From Anaerolineae bacterium (GTDB taxonomy: Bacteria; Chloroflexota; Anaerolineae; Anaerolineales; Villigracilaceae): a stretch of DNA of 33,152 bases. Under the pieces are notes generated by a model that saw nothing but the letters and a program-made list of their open reading frames with translations, had not been told where the DNA came from and ran no database searches. The translations under genes were made by a program, and so were the position numbers. The stretch lies in the NCBI GenBank assembly GCA_018648655.1, contig JABGQV010000195.1, forward strand, positions 1 to 33,152. The letters run 5' to 3'. This document shows positions 10,166-19,294 of the stretch, one piece after another (the stretch's first letter is position 1; the number at the start of each line of letters is the position of its first letter).

Positions 10166-10963
10166 ATGGACTACAATGCTCGCTTCTACTCTCCCTATAA
10201 TACCCACCAATTCACCAGTCCAGATAGCATCATTCCCGACCATTATAACCCACAGAGCTGGAACCGCTATGCATATGTCCGGAACAACCCTGTAAAGTAT
10301 ACGGACCCCACAGGCCATTGGGAAATGCATATAGATGATAACGGCCCATACCGCCCAAGCTTGAGTGATTTTGGCATCAAAACGAGTGGATTATCAAGAA
10401 CACAAAAAGATATAGTTTGGGAAGGAGCTCGTTTAATAGGTTCTCGTATAAATGGGCTTTCTGATCTTCCCATTGCTGATGCTTTTCGAACAGCACATCG
10501 GGATAATATTAACAATAAAGACGTCTCCATAAGTATTACGGGGGTTGATTACGGTATTGGAAACTGTATAACAGATAGTCACACAATAAATTGTGAGTAT
10601 TCTTTGACTACAGAAGGGGCTATCCATGAATTGGGACATGTGTTTGATAACCAATTCAACAGTTTTGCCGGAGAGTTTTGGGCATCAAATTATCTGCCAA
10701 CACATACCAGAGAAATCACTGGATATAAGGGCAATGATTTTCCCTATGTAGGGCATTCGTGGATACATGAGGGGGGAGATAAGATGATCGAAGAGTTCGC
10801 TGACATGTACCAGAATTGGGTTTTACATGACCTCCCTGACTATCCAAGGAGCGGGTTTACAAGCGATGTTCCCGCCGCCTATTCTCCATGGGATAGATAC
10901 AGTTATATGAACTACCAAATGACTAATATATGGTTGCCTACAATGGGGATGGTGATACGATGA
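10166..10963 (+). CDS. Orphan RHS-repeat-associated core tip with C-terminal putative zinc metallopeptidase domain
   Basis: Starts in the RHS core motif (MDYNARFYSP..FTSPDSIIPD..NPQSWNRYAYVRNNPVKYTDPTGH) then HELGH (HExxH) and a downstream EEFADMY segment. RBS-like AGGTGG 6 nt before the ATG. Confidence 0.8.
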   Translation: MDYNARFYSPYNTHQFTSPDSIIPDHYNPQSWNRYAYVRNNPVKYTDPTGHWEMHIDDNGPYRPSLSDFGIKTSGLSRTQKDIVWEGARLIGSRINGLSDLPIADAFRTAHRDNINNKDVSISITGVDYGIGNCITDSHTINCEYSLTTEGAIHELGHVFDNQFNSFAGEFWASNYLPTHTREITGYKGNDFPYVGHSWIHEGGDKMIEEFADMYQNWVLHDLPDYPRSGFTSDVPAAYSPWDRYSYMNYQMTNIWLPTMGMVIR

Positions 10964-11856
10964 ACATTACCAAAAGAACAGTCCTGAAAATTATCTTGGG
11001 GATTCTTATTCTTGGATCAGTTTCAAGCTGTGCTCAACCAACAGAAGGTTCTGAAAAGCATAGCTTATCTCTCGCAACAGAAATTTCTGAACCAATTGTT
11101 ACTGTTCCACCGACTGCTACGCAACATTCAGTCAGTTTGCCACCGACACAAAGGATATTTCCAACCATTAGTCCACATCAAAAAGAACTGTTTTTCCAAC
11201 AAATACTCTCTGAAAACTGCTTGCTTCCTTGTTATTTAGGTATCTTTCCTGGTGAAACCAATATCGAGGTAGCTGAAAGAAATTTGAAGGAATTGGGTTT
11301 TTCATCAGGGCATTTGACAAATCCACAAAATGATAATTACAAGACTTATAGCTATCAAATAAACTTCGATGACGAGAGTGGAAATTCTCAACATTATGTA
11401 TACCTGACAACCCAGGAAACGAGGGTGGAGAGGGTAGAGTTTGAGATTGTTGGTCAGAGGCATCCTCTGTTGAATGACAATTGGTCAGTGTATTCTACAA
11501 AACACGTCTTCGAACAACAAGGCCTTCCAAGCAGGATGTTTATTCATCTCGGGCGATTAGGTGAGACATACTCAGCATTAATCGTGTACGAGGATGTTGG
11601 GGTAGTGATCAGTAATTTTGGGCTAATTGAAAACGAGAATGTTTGTTTTGGATCCTTTGATCATAATCATGAGGCAATTAAAGTGATTGCTACTCGTGCT
11701 AATTCCGAACTGGGATTGTATCGAGAAGATGATATTGCCCCAGACGGATCTGAACATTGGCAGTCAATAGAAAAGATATTAGGTACTAGTGTAGATGAAA
11801 TTTATGAGGCTCTTCTCACGGAAGATCAAGTTTGCTATCAAGTGCTAAAACCTTGA
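10960..11856 (+). CDS. Putative lipoprotein, uncharacterised
   Basis: MNITKRTVLKIILGILILGSVSSC lipobox; ATGA overlap with the RHS-tip stop codon; internal ENCLLPCYLGIFPGET motif. Confidence 0.7.
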   Translation: MNITKRTVLKIILGILILGSVSSCAQPTEGSEKHSLSLATEISEPIVTVPPTATQHSVSLPPTQRIFPTISPHQKELFFQQILSENCLLPCYLGIFPGETNIEVAERNLKELGFSSGHLTNPQNDNYKTYSYQINFDDESGNSQHYVYLTTQETRVERVEFEIVGQRHPLLNDNWSVYSTKHVFEQQGLPSRMFIHLGRLGETYSALIVYEDVGVVISNFGLIENENVCFGSFDHNHEAIKVIATRANSELGLYREDDIAPDGSEHWQSIEKILGTSVDEIYEALLTEDQVCYQVLKP

Positions 11857-11892
11857 TTTGGTAATGAGAAAAAAAGTTTCAGATGAAGTCGA

Positions 11893-12138
11893 CTAGGGAT
11901 CCTTTGATACTTTGAGAACAACCACCTCCCTCAACCTGCCCACGATGTTCAGCCTCTCTTCTACTCCAAGAAGGGACTGAGATAGCTTGTCCAGCAATAC
12001 CTGCACATTAACATCCCCCATAGTATCCCCTTCATCCTCTCCCACGGGCACTACCTCCAACCTCTTCTCAACGCGCCCCATCGCGGCATAGAAATCATCC
12101 GCCACCGTCTGGTTGTAGGCGCGGGCATAGACCTGCAC
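11893..12138 (-). pseudogene. Probable C-terminal remnant of a tyrosine recombinase/integrase
   Basis: VYARAYNQTVADDFYAAMGRVEKRLEV resembles the C-terminal tail of tyrosine recombinases; the catalytic core is not found upstream. Confidence 0.45.
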
Positions 12139-12340
12139 CCCAAGGCGGGCCTCTATTGTGCCTGAAAAAATAGCGAAATCAGATATCGCTTGACGCTCTT
12201 TGCCCCGAATGGTATAGTTTTTTCAATATGAAAATCAACTACCTTTTCACCAACTTCAACCTTAATATTTTTAATCGTACCCGTTACGGGATGTTGGCGC
12301 ACAGCTATAGGTAGAAATTAAACTTAGCAAGTAAAACCCA

Positions 12341-12369
12341 ACGCCCCGAATTTATCGGGGTGTTTTTTG
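12341..12369 (+). terminator. Intrinsic terminator
   Basis: ACGCCCCGA-ATTTA-TCGGGGTGT followed by T-run. Confidence 0.75.
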
Positions 12370-12387
12370 TATATAAAAGGATAAAAA

Positions 12388-13695
12388 ATGACCACGCTCG
12401 CATCCCCCGACCAACCCCTTTATGTTCTGCCCGAAGAAAATCTTATTCCTCATAGTAATCATTTTTCAAAGATGAAAGAAATCCCTGCCTCGCGGATGTT
12501 TCTCATCAAAGAATCGCTCAAAACTTATGAGGCAAATAATCCCGGCAGCTCCCTATACGACGCATCTCAGGGCGATGGTGGCGCCAGCCTGCCCGGCACA
12601 CCACCCCAGATTCTAGAACGCGCGCTTCAATTACAAGTGGATCATGGGACAGGATACGATTCCCCTTTTGGGACAGCCAAATTTCGTGAGATCGTTGCAG
12701 AAAAATATTGGAGCTTCGCACCTGACCTTGGGCTTGCTCCCGCTAATATAATCGCCACTGTGGGCGGGAGAGATGGTCTCGTTAAATCTTACGAAGCCAT
12801 GCTTGCGCTTGGACACGGTAATCAAGGCGATGCGCTCCTCGTCTCCCGTGTCCCGTGGATTTCCTATAATTGGGGTCCCTATGGCGTGGGCGCAAATGTG
12901 ATGCTCGCCCCCGGGCAAGAAGATGAGGGTTGGACATATAGTGAAGATAGCATCCAAGCCAGCGTAGACTTTGCCGCAAAATCTGGACGTAAAATTGCAG
13001 GGATGGTTATCACAAATCCCGATAACCCCACAGGCCAAACCATTACTATAGAAAAACAAGTTTCGCTTGGCAAATCCGCACTAAAAGCTGGGGTTGCCTT
13101 TGTGCTATATGATTGGATTTACCACCAAGTGACCGATGAAGAGCCGATGGATATCAACGCCTTCATGCGCGAATTTACACCCAAAGAACGTGAGCGGCTT
13201 ATCGTTCTTGATGGTCTTACAAAGTCATTGGGCGGATCGAATTTACGGAGTGCACATCTCGTTGCTCCTGAGCGGGTTGCTAAATTCATCACTGCGCGGG
13301 CTTCGCATAATATCATCCCGCCATTTTATGGAACGGCGGTCGCTATGGCAGCCTATGAAATGGGCTATAAAGAAGCCTCCCGCTCTATTGTGGAGCCAAC
13401 CAATGCCAGCCGAAAAGTTTTAGAAGCTTTTTTGAAAGAAAATGACTTTAAATATATTATTGGCAAAGGCTATTATGCCTTTATCCATGTTGGAGAATGG
13501 GTAAATTCTAAAGGGTGGGATAATACTGAAGCACTCAGCCAATATCTCGCCGAAGAGCATGGGGTCGCGACTGTACCAGGTGTTTATTTCTCTCAATTTG
13601 GTAGAGAATGGTTGCGTTTCTCGTATGCTACGCCACCAGAAAAAACACAAGGCGCGGCGGAGAGTTTGCTGGAGGGTTTGAGTTCGCTAAAATAA
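12388..13695 (+). CDS. PLP-dependent aminotransferase, class I/II fold
   Basis: TVGGRDGLVKSYEAML, VITNPDNPTGQTI, LYDWIYHQ, VLDGLTKSLGGSNLR (PLP-lysine region), C-terminal REWLRFSYA. Confidence 0.9.
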   Translation: MTTLASPDQPLYVLPEENLIPHSNHFSKMKEIPASRMFLIKESLKTYEANNPGSSLYDASQGDGGASLPGTPPQILERALQLQVDHGTGYDSPFGTAKFREIVAEKYWSFAPDLGLAPANIIATVGGRDGLVKSYEAMLALGHGNQGDALLVSRVPWISYNWGPYGVGANVMLAPGQEDEGWTYSEDSIQASVDFAAKSGRKIAGMVITNPDNPTGQTITIEKQVSLGKSALKAGVAFVLYDWIYHQVTDEEPMDINAFMREFTPKERERLIVLDGLTKSLGGSNLRSAHLVAPERVAKFITARASHNIIPPFYGTAVAMAAYEMGYKEASRSIVEPTNASRKVLEAFLKENDFKYIIGKGYYAFIHVGEWVNSKGWDNTEALSQYLAEEHGVATVPGVYFSQFGREWLRFSYATPPEKTQGAAESLLEGLSSLK

Positions 13696-13700
13696 GAATG

Positions 13701-13802
13701 CCAGTTCCTGAGCGGAGGGCGATTGCGCTTGAGCCTGTAGACGAAGGACGGGATGCTCCAGAAGCCGCCCTTCGTCTGCGCTCTGCTCCGCTCAGGGGCT
13801 GG
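13701..13802. repeat. Complex nested palindromic element (REP/MITE-like)
   Basis: Outer arms CCAGTTCCTGAGCGGAG / CTCCGCTCAGGGGCTGG (17 bp with 2 G-U); inner arms AGACGAAGGACGG / CCGCCCTTCGTCT (13 nt, one mismatch). Confidence 0.8.
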
Positions 13803-13935
13803 AAGGTTTTTCACGCATCATTTGTCACTTATCAAAGAAATGTTAATTAAACGGAAACAAGCCCAAATCAGACCCGTCTCTCTGTTCCGAGTGCAGGTGA
13901 GCGAATCGGCTCTTTATCCAAAAAAGGAAAAAAAT

Positions 13936-16758
13936 ATGTCTTATGATCCAATCCAATTTGCAAAAAAATATCAACTTGCCCTCGAAACAGCTCGGCAGGA
14001 TTTTCCGAAACAAGGCACTTGCGGGCTTGAGGTAGAGTTATTTCTTTTAGATTCTGATTTGCGCCCCTTGTTAACGGTAGGATCAGGGCCTAGCAAACAA
14101 TCTTTTGTCGATTATTTGCGTGAGAATAATATCCCTAAAAGTGTTTTATCAAAGACCGATTTAGAGGCTTTTCAATGGATGGTAGAGTGGGGAACAAACC
14201 CATATTATTCGGCACGGGGCGCAATTTATGAAGGGCGAATTTTGCAAGGTGTAGTTTTGAATGCCTTATATCAGGCGGGACAAACTCACAAAGAAAAACT
14301 GCATCTTTGGCACGGAAATTTGCCTTATGCAACAACCGTAAATTATGATTCTATCCCCGGTGGCTGGCATTTAGCAAAGCGGCGTTATATTGAAAAATGC
14401 GTAGATATGTACGGAGACACGCTCTCCACAGCGGGCAATCACACGAATATTTCTTTGCCAGAACCTTTGCTCATGTGGGATTTTATGCACCTGCCGGCTA
14501 CAGAGCGAGAAGGTTTTTTACTCGATAATTATAAAAATGATGTCTACATAACTATTACGCGCATTTTGCGCGCTTTTGCGCCCCTTTTTGTGGCGACATC
14601 AGCAGCCTCGCCGTTTCAGGCAGGTGTGCGTGATGGAAAAGCAGTCGTTTTGATGACAGAGCATAACTCGCTTCGTAGCCAGACTTTCCCGAAACCTGCA
14701 AATATAGATATTCCTGATATTTATCGCTCGCACAGCGATTATATTCAAGCCTCTTACGATTTGGTACGGCACGGCGTGCGCTTTGGCAATAATAACTGGA
14801 TCCCCGTACGCGCGCGTTCTCTTGAAGAACGCGTAGAAAGTTTGGTGGAAGTGACCAGTGAAGAGTTGGAGAGTTTATACTCGCGCGGGCTTTATGCCGC
14901 AGGCGAGGCACAGCCTCTAGATGATATGGCGCAGCAGATTGAGATTCAGAATATGCTCGCACGTGTGGATTTGCCGATGACACGCGTTGAAATCCGAACA
15001 GATGATGGCGGAAACCCCCTTGACCTTGAACTTGCGAATATGACCCTGAAGAATCTCCTGACAATGCGCATCTACGCAGACCCCGAATTTGCACGGGCAT
15101 TCAGATATGATCGTGAAGATATTCGCATAGCGCGTCAAAATGAAGTGCTTGCAGCGCAAAATGGTTTAGAAGCTGAAATTTCTAATCCCTTTACGGGAAA
15201 ACCCATTCAAATGCGCGACTTTTTGCGCTGGACACTTACCGAAATACGCCCTCTCGCCGAGGCTCTTGAGCAATGGGATGATTTACACCCACTAGTAGAA
15301 ATGGTTGCAGGTGCGCCTAATACCGCCCAGCAACTGCGCCAAGAAGTTCGATCAAAAATTGGTGATATAGAAGAAATCCCCGCCGATGTCTTCAAAGAAG
15401 TTGTCGCTGGATTTGAAAAAACAATCTCTGATGAAATTGAAATTATTGCTTCTAGCGTTGGCCTATGGGGCGAAGATAAAGAAACGCTTGGCGATGTTCT
15501 CTATAAACTTCGTAGTCATGCCCATAAAGATACGGGGGCACCAATTCGCTTTAGCCCTCAGTCTGAAAACTTAATTAACACAGAATATCCCGACAAAACC
15601 AGTGAAATTGTAGACCTTGCCAGCCGATTAATTCGCATTCCCTCTGTCACGGCCAGCCCCGATGAACGTTTAGAAGAAGTGCATCGTGCAGGCGTATTTA
15701 TTTATGATTATCTCCAAAGTCATGGCTTAACGGTGCGTTTTTTCGACCAAGAAAAATATCCATCTATGCTTATTTCTTTCCCTGATAACGAAAATGCGCC
15801 TGTTATGCTTAGTGGTCACTTTGATGTGGTCGAACCAGAGCCAGACGATAGCCAATTTAGACCAAAATTTGAAGGTGACTATCTTTGGGGGCGTGGTGCA
15901 GGTGATATGAAAACCGTCGTCGCAACCTATATGGTCTGGATGAAAGATATGCTCAAAAAAGGTGCGCCTTATCCGCCCATCAATCTTATGCTCATCGGTA
16001 ACGAAGAAAATGGAGAAGGTGAAAAAATGGGCACGCCACATATTCTTGAATTGCTTAAAAAAGAAAGTGGTTATGAGCCTGAGCTATTTATTGCTGGAGA
16101 GCGTACAGATATAAGTGGGGAAAAACTTTTTGGTGAGATTTGCACAGAGAATCGTGGTGCTATGCGTTTTGATATTGTGGCACGTGGTCAACGAGGGCAC
16201 ACTGGCATCGCAAATGCCCATGCTGATCTCTCCGAGAGCCTTATCTTAGCGCGCACAAAAATTCAAGAACTTGGCGAAAAATATTTCACGCTTAGTAGCC
16301 CCGATGGCTGGAAAACCCAGCTTCGTTTTCCATTTATCCAAGTTGGCACGCCCGATGTCTACAATATCACCGCCGATTACGGGATTTTAGGTATAGAAAT
16401 CCGGAGCATTCCCCAAGATGATTTGGCAGGATTGATTGACGACGTACGCGTATATTGCAAAGAAGTGGGATTAGAAATTCGCTTGGGTGCAATGGAAGGC
16501 GGAATCGCGTGTGACCCTGAGAATCCCTCCCTAAAAGAACTCATTGCGGCAGTTGAGCGTGTCTCTGGCGAAAAAGCCACCATCGGACGCAAATTGCCTG
16601 GCACCTCAGCACGTTTTGCCCCCAACGGGCAAGGCGTAATCTGGGGACAAAGCGGAGTTGGTCCTCATTCCAACGAAGAAAGGCATTATATACCTAGCAT
16701 TAAACCTTATTATGAGATATTAGAGGTATTTGGCGATCTTCTTGCTAAGAAAAAATAG
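13936..16758 (+). CDS. Two-domain fusion: GCS2-like carboxylate-amine ligase (N) + M20 family metallohydrolase (C)
   Basis: N part: CGLEVELFLLD, GNHTNISLPEPLLMWDF, MTRVEIRTDDGG. C part: LSGHFDVVE, WGRGAGDMK, GNEENGEG, GERTDI, GPHSNEERHYI. Start at MSYDPIQ with AAAAAGGA RBS; the ORF-track start at 13753 lies in the repeat. Confidence 0.85.
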   Translation: MSYDPIQFAKKYQLALETARQDFPKQGTCGLEVELFLLDSDLRPLLTVGSGPSKQSFVDYLRENNIPKSVLSKTDLEAFQWMVEWGTNPYYSARGAIYEGRILQGVVLNALYQAGQTHKEKLHLWHGNLPYATTVNYDSIPGGWHLAKRRYIEKCVDMYGDTLSTAGNHTNISLPEPLLMWDFMHLPATEREGFLLDNYKNDVYITITRILRAFAPLFVATSAASPFQAGVRDGKAVVLMTEHNSLRSQTFPKPANIDIPDIYRSHSDYIQASYDLVRHGVRFGNNNWIPVRARSLEERVESLVEVTSEELESLYSRGLYAAGEAQPLDDMAQQIEIQNMLARVDLPMTRVEIRTDDGGNPLDLELANMTLKNLLTMRIYADPEFARAFRYDREDIRIARQNEVLAAQNGLEAEISNPFTGKPIQMRDFLRWTLTEIRPLAEALEQWDDLHPLVEMVAGAPNTAQQLRQEVRSKIGDIEEIPADVFKEVVAGFEKTISDEIEIIASSVGLWGEDKETLGDVLYKLRSHAHKDTGAPIRFSPQSENLINTEYPDKTSEIVDLASRLIRIPSVTASPDERLEEVHRAGVFIYDYLQSHGLTVRFFDQEKYPSMLISFPDNENAPVMLSGHFDVVEPEPDDSQFRPKFEGDYLWGRGAGDMKTVVATYMVWMKDMLKKGAPYPPINLMLIGNEENGEGEKMGTPHILELLKKESGYEPELFIAGERTDISGEKLFGEICTENRGAMRFDIVARGQRGHTGIANAHADLSESLILARTKIQELGEKYFTLSSPDGWKTQLRFPFIQVGTPDVYNITADYGILGIEIRSIPQDDLAGLIDDVRVYCKEVGLEIRLGAMEGGIACDPENPSLKELIAAVERVSGEKATIGRKLPGTSARFAPNGQGVIWGQSGVGPHSNEERHYIPSIKPYYEILEVFGDLLAKKK

Positions 16759-16778
16759 AGTTCTGTTGCGGAATCATT

Positions 16779-16822
16779 TAACCAAAAAGACTTCCGAAAA
16801 TTTTCGGAAGTCTTTTTGGTTA
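16779..16822. terminator. 44-nt perfect palindrome, bidirectional terminator between convergent genes
   Basis: TAACCAAAAAGACTTCCGAAAA|TTTTCGGAAGTCTTTTTGGTTA. Confidence 0.85.
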
Positions 16823-16832
16823 GTTATCTCTT

Positions 16833-19241
16833 TTAGTCAATCTCAATACCTATATGATTGGCAACCCTTCTTTCATTACCCGGGATACCACCTTCAATGG
16901 GGGAATTAAGCACTTCAACTTCCCCGTTCTTTTCAAGCACCATTGTGGAGGAGCCACCTCCATCAAGGTTGATAGCATCATGAACGCCACCAAATTTGAT
17001 AAGCATTTCTGCCAATTCTTTGAGCGTGCAACCTTCGCTATAGCCTGGCTGTCTGCCGTCTACAACAAGCATCACCATCCAGCGGCCATTTGAATTTGTG
17101 CCAATTGCAGTTCTTGGCTCTAGGGTGAAGTTATCTAAGCCTGCAACAGGATTTCCGTTTTCTACTAGTGTGCGGTCGCCAGAGATTGCGTTATAAATAT
17201 TCCCTGAAGATTTATTATAGCTAATCTTATTATTTTTATTTATATATAGAATTGGGCGACTGGCATTCATTCGTTGTGAATAAATTGTGCCACGAGATGC
17301 GGCATAGCTGTTGGGGTCAAAAAGGTCGCGCCCTTCTGGGCATAAAAGAGTAGATTCGTTTGCAAATCGGTAGCCATCGCCATTGATAGCAAGTTGAAGC
17401 CCCTGTCGCCCCACAAATTCAGAAGTTGTATATGCGCAAATCAAGGACTTTGAATTATGTTTGGGAGGCGTGACTAAGAAATTTAGTTTTGCATAACGCA
17501 AATCGATAACAAAAACATGGACCATCATTTTGCGTGGCGTTTCTTTGAACTCACGAATATAGCGAACGCTTTTGTTGAAGTATTTCTGGTTTATGGGAGT
17601 TGATTGCGGATAGCGTGTCAGATGCTCTGCTGCGCACCAACCAATTAGGTCATCTTTTATAATTTTTTGCCATTCGCCATCTTCTGTTGCATCCTCTACC
17701 CAAAGAATATCATCTTGACTTACTGAGCCTAAAACATCTCCAGATATATTTGCTTCTTTGCGCACGCTTAATGAACTAGTTATAACTTGATGACGCCCTA
17801 AAAGGCTTTTTGGCGTAGATGGTCCTGGGGCAGGGCTTGGATTAGGATCAGCCTCATTAGGAGCGCTGGTTTTTACCAAATAAGAAGCATAAACCCAACC
17901 AACTAAATTTTTACTATTCTTTATCTTGAACCACGAGCTGTTCTCGTTTTCGTCAAGCTTTTCTACCTTTTCGTTTTCGAGTAGTTTTCCAATAATCTCA
18001 AAGGTGGTGCTATCGCCTTCGCGTACATTCAGTGCGTAAGCTGTTACGCGATACCACTCTTCTTCTGTTGGGGTGGGATCAGGCGTAGGCGTGTCCGGTT
18101 TTTCTTTGGCGAAGGTGAAATAGCTAGCGTCGCTCCAGCCCGTTAGATTCTCATCGTCTAAGAAAATTTTGGCCCAGCTCTCATCATCGTTAAATTCAAG
18201 AACTTTGACGACACGTCCTTTTTTAAGTTTTTCAACTACAGTAAAGTGTGAGCCAGGTCCTTCGCGAACATTTAGCCCTTCTGGGGGTACAACGGTGCCC
18301 CAATTTTTTTCTTGAACAGGGGTAGGGTCTGGGTTGGGGTTAGGATCTGGATCAGGATTGGGGTCGGGATCAAGGGCTACTTGCTTAATTAAGTACTGGG
18401 TAGATGCCCAGCCCTCTACGTCATTTTGACGCTTGATTTTAAGCCAATCGCCTTCGCTATTAGATTCTAAGCGTTCGACAATCTCATCTTGTGCCAAAGT
18501 GCCCACAGATTCAGAATCCGTGCTGGGTTCTTTGCGCAGACTTAAATCAACTTTATAGGTTACGGGCTGAGAAGGAGTAGGCTGTATATTAAAGCGATTG
18601 TTGAACTCCTCTTGTGTGCCGTTAAAATAATTCAAATCAATACCTAGAGATTCTACGCCGTAAGCAGGCCCATCGCCATGTTCAGTATATTGCCAAAAAG
18701 TCCATTCATCTTCTCTCCAGGGCGCAGGGACTAGCGGCTTGCTTGCTTTATAACGGGCAACCCAAAGTGGGTATTGGTGAAAATATTCTAGGCTATCAGC
18801 TTGCGTATTGGGGTCGGGTGCATTTTCTTTCCAATAATAATAATTTGTATATAGGACAATCTCTTTCTTGGGCATCAATTCTTTCAGATACTCTAAAAAG
18901 GCATACCATTTTTCCCAACCTCTATATTCTCCCTCGTACCTTTCTTCAAAATCAGCGAAGAGGGGTAACTCACCCTGATCGTTTCCTAGAACATCTCGCC
19001 AAAGCTTAGCTTGGTCTTTTGGCTTAGAGCGACTGTCGTAAAACCAATAAGAGCCGCGTGGAATACCTGCTTTTTTTGCATTCTCCCAATAGGTCCTGAA
19101 ATCAGGGTCAAGCCAAGTGTTTTGGCCTGCACGAAGCACTACAAAGTCTGAAAGTGCCTTCATTTTATTAAAATCAACACTCTGAGGGGTTGAGTTATCG
19201 TCTTGATAAAAACTAATATCGGGTCCACTTGCTCGTGTCAT
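16833..19241 (-). CDS. Multidomain cell-wall enzyme: GH25-like lysozyme domain, four SH3b-like domains, C-terminal NAGPA-type phosphodiester glycosidase
   Basis: DISFYQDDN..LPLFADFEE (GH25-type); four repeats ending in a GW.sxYL pattern; C-terminal AINGDGYRF..LVVDGRQPGYSEGCTL..DAINLDGGGSSTMVL. Confidence 0.85.
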   Translation of the reverse strand: MTRASGPDISFYQDDNSTPQSVDFNKMKALSDFVVLRAGQNTWLDPDFRTYWENAKKAGIPRGSYWFYDSRSKPKDQAKLWRDVLGNDQGELPLFADFEERYEGEYRGWEKWYAFLEYLKELMPKKEIVLYTNYYYWKENAPDPNTQADSLEYFHQYPLWVARYKASKPLVPAPWREDEWTFWQYTEHGDGPAYGVESLGIDLNYFNGTQEEFNNRFNIQPTPSQPVTYKVDLSLRKEPSTDSESVGTLAQDEIVERLESNSEGDWLKIKRQNDVEGWASTQYLIKQVALDPDPNPDPDPNPNPDPTPVQEKNWGTVVPPEGLNVREGPGSHFTVVEKLKKGRVVKVLEFNDDESWAKIFLDDENLTGWSDASYFTFAKEKPDTPTPDPTPTEEEWYRVTAYALNVREGDSTTFEIIGKLLENEKVEKLDENENSSWFKIKNSKNLVGWVYASYLVKTSAPNEADPNPSPAPGPSTPKSLLGRHQVITSSLSVRKEANISGDVLGSVSQDDILWVEDATEDGEWQKIIKDDLIGWCAAEHLTRYPQSTPINQKYFNKSVRYIREFKETPRKMMVHVFVIDLRYAKLNFLVTPPKHNSKSLICAYTTSEFVGRQGLQLAINGDGYRFANESTLLCPEGRDLFDPNSYAASRGTIYSQRMNASRPILYINKNNKISYNKSSGNIYNAISGDRTLVENGNPVAGLDNFTLEPRTAIGTNSNGRWMVMLVVDGRQPGYSEGCTLKELAEMLIKFGGVHDAINLDGGGSSTMVLEKNGEVEVLNSPIEGGIPGNERRVANHIGIEID
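18318..18376. repeat. Imperfect hexanucleotide repeats encoding a DPNPDP linker
   Basis: Encodes DPDPNPDPDPNPNPDPTP between the first and second SH3 domains. Confidence 0.7.
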
Positions 19242-19294
19242 TTTAGTCTCCTTGCGAATTAACTGTCTCTATGGCTTTCAAGTATAGCAACTTC

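Noticed and set aside
8781-12230. Element integrated at tRNA-Thr with the recombinase remnant as its integrase
   Set aside because: No duplicated tRNA 3' end found downstream; only a chance GCCACCGT match near 12105, and the flavoprotein gene between looks like normal chromosome.
13753-13935. Upstream extension of the fusion protein to 13753
   Set aside because: The extension reads through the palindromic repeat; a good RBS precedes the ATG at 13936.
14555-15100. 181-aa minus ORF inside the GCS2-like domain
   Set aside because: Antisense to a clearly conserved coding region; composition typical of a shadow frame.
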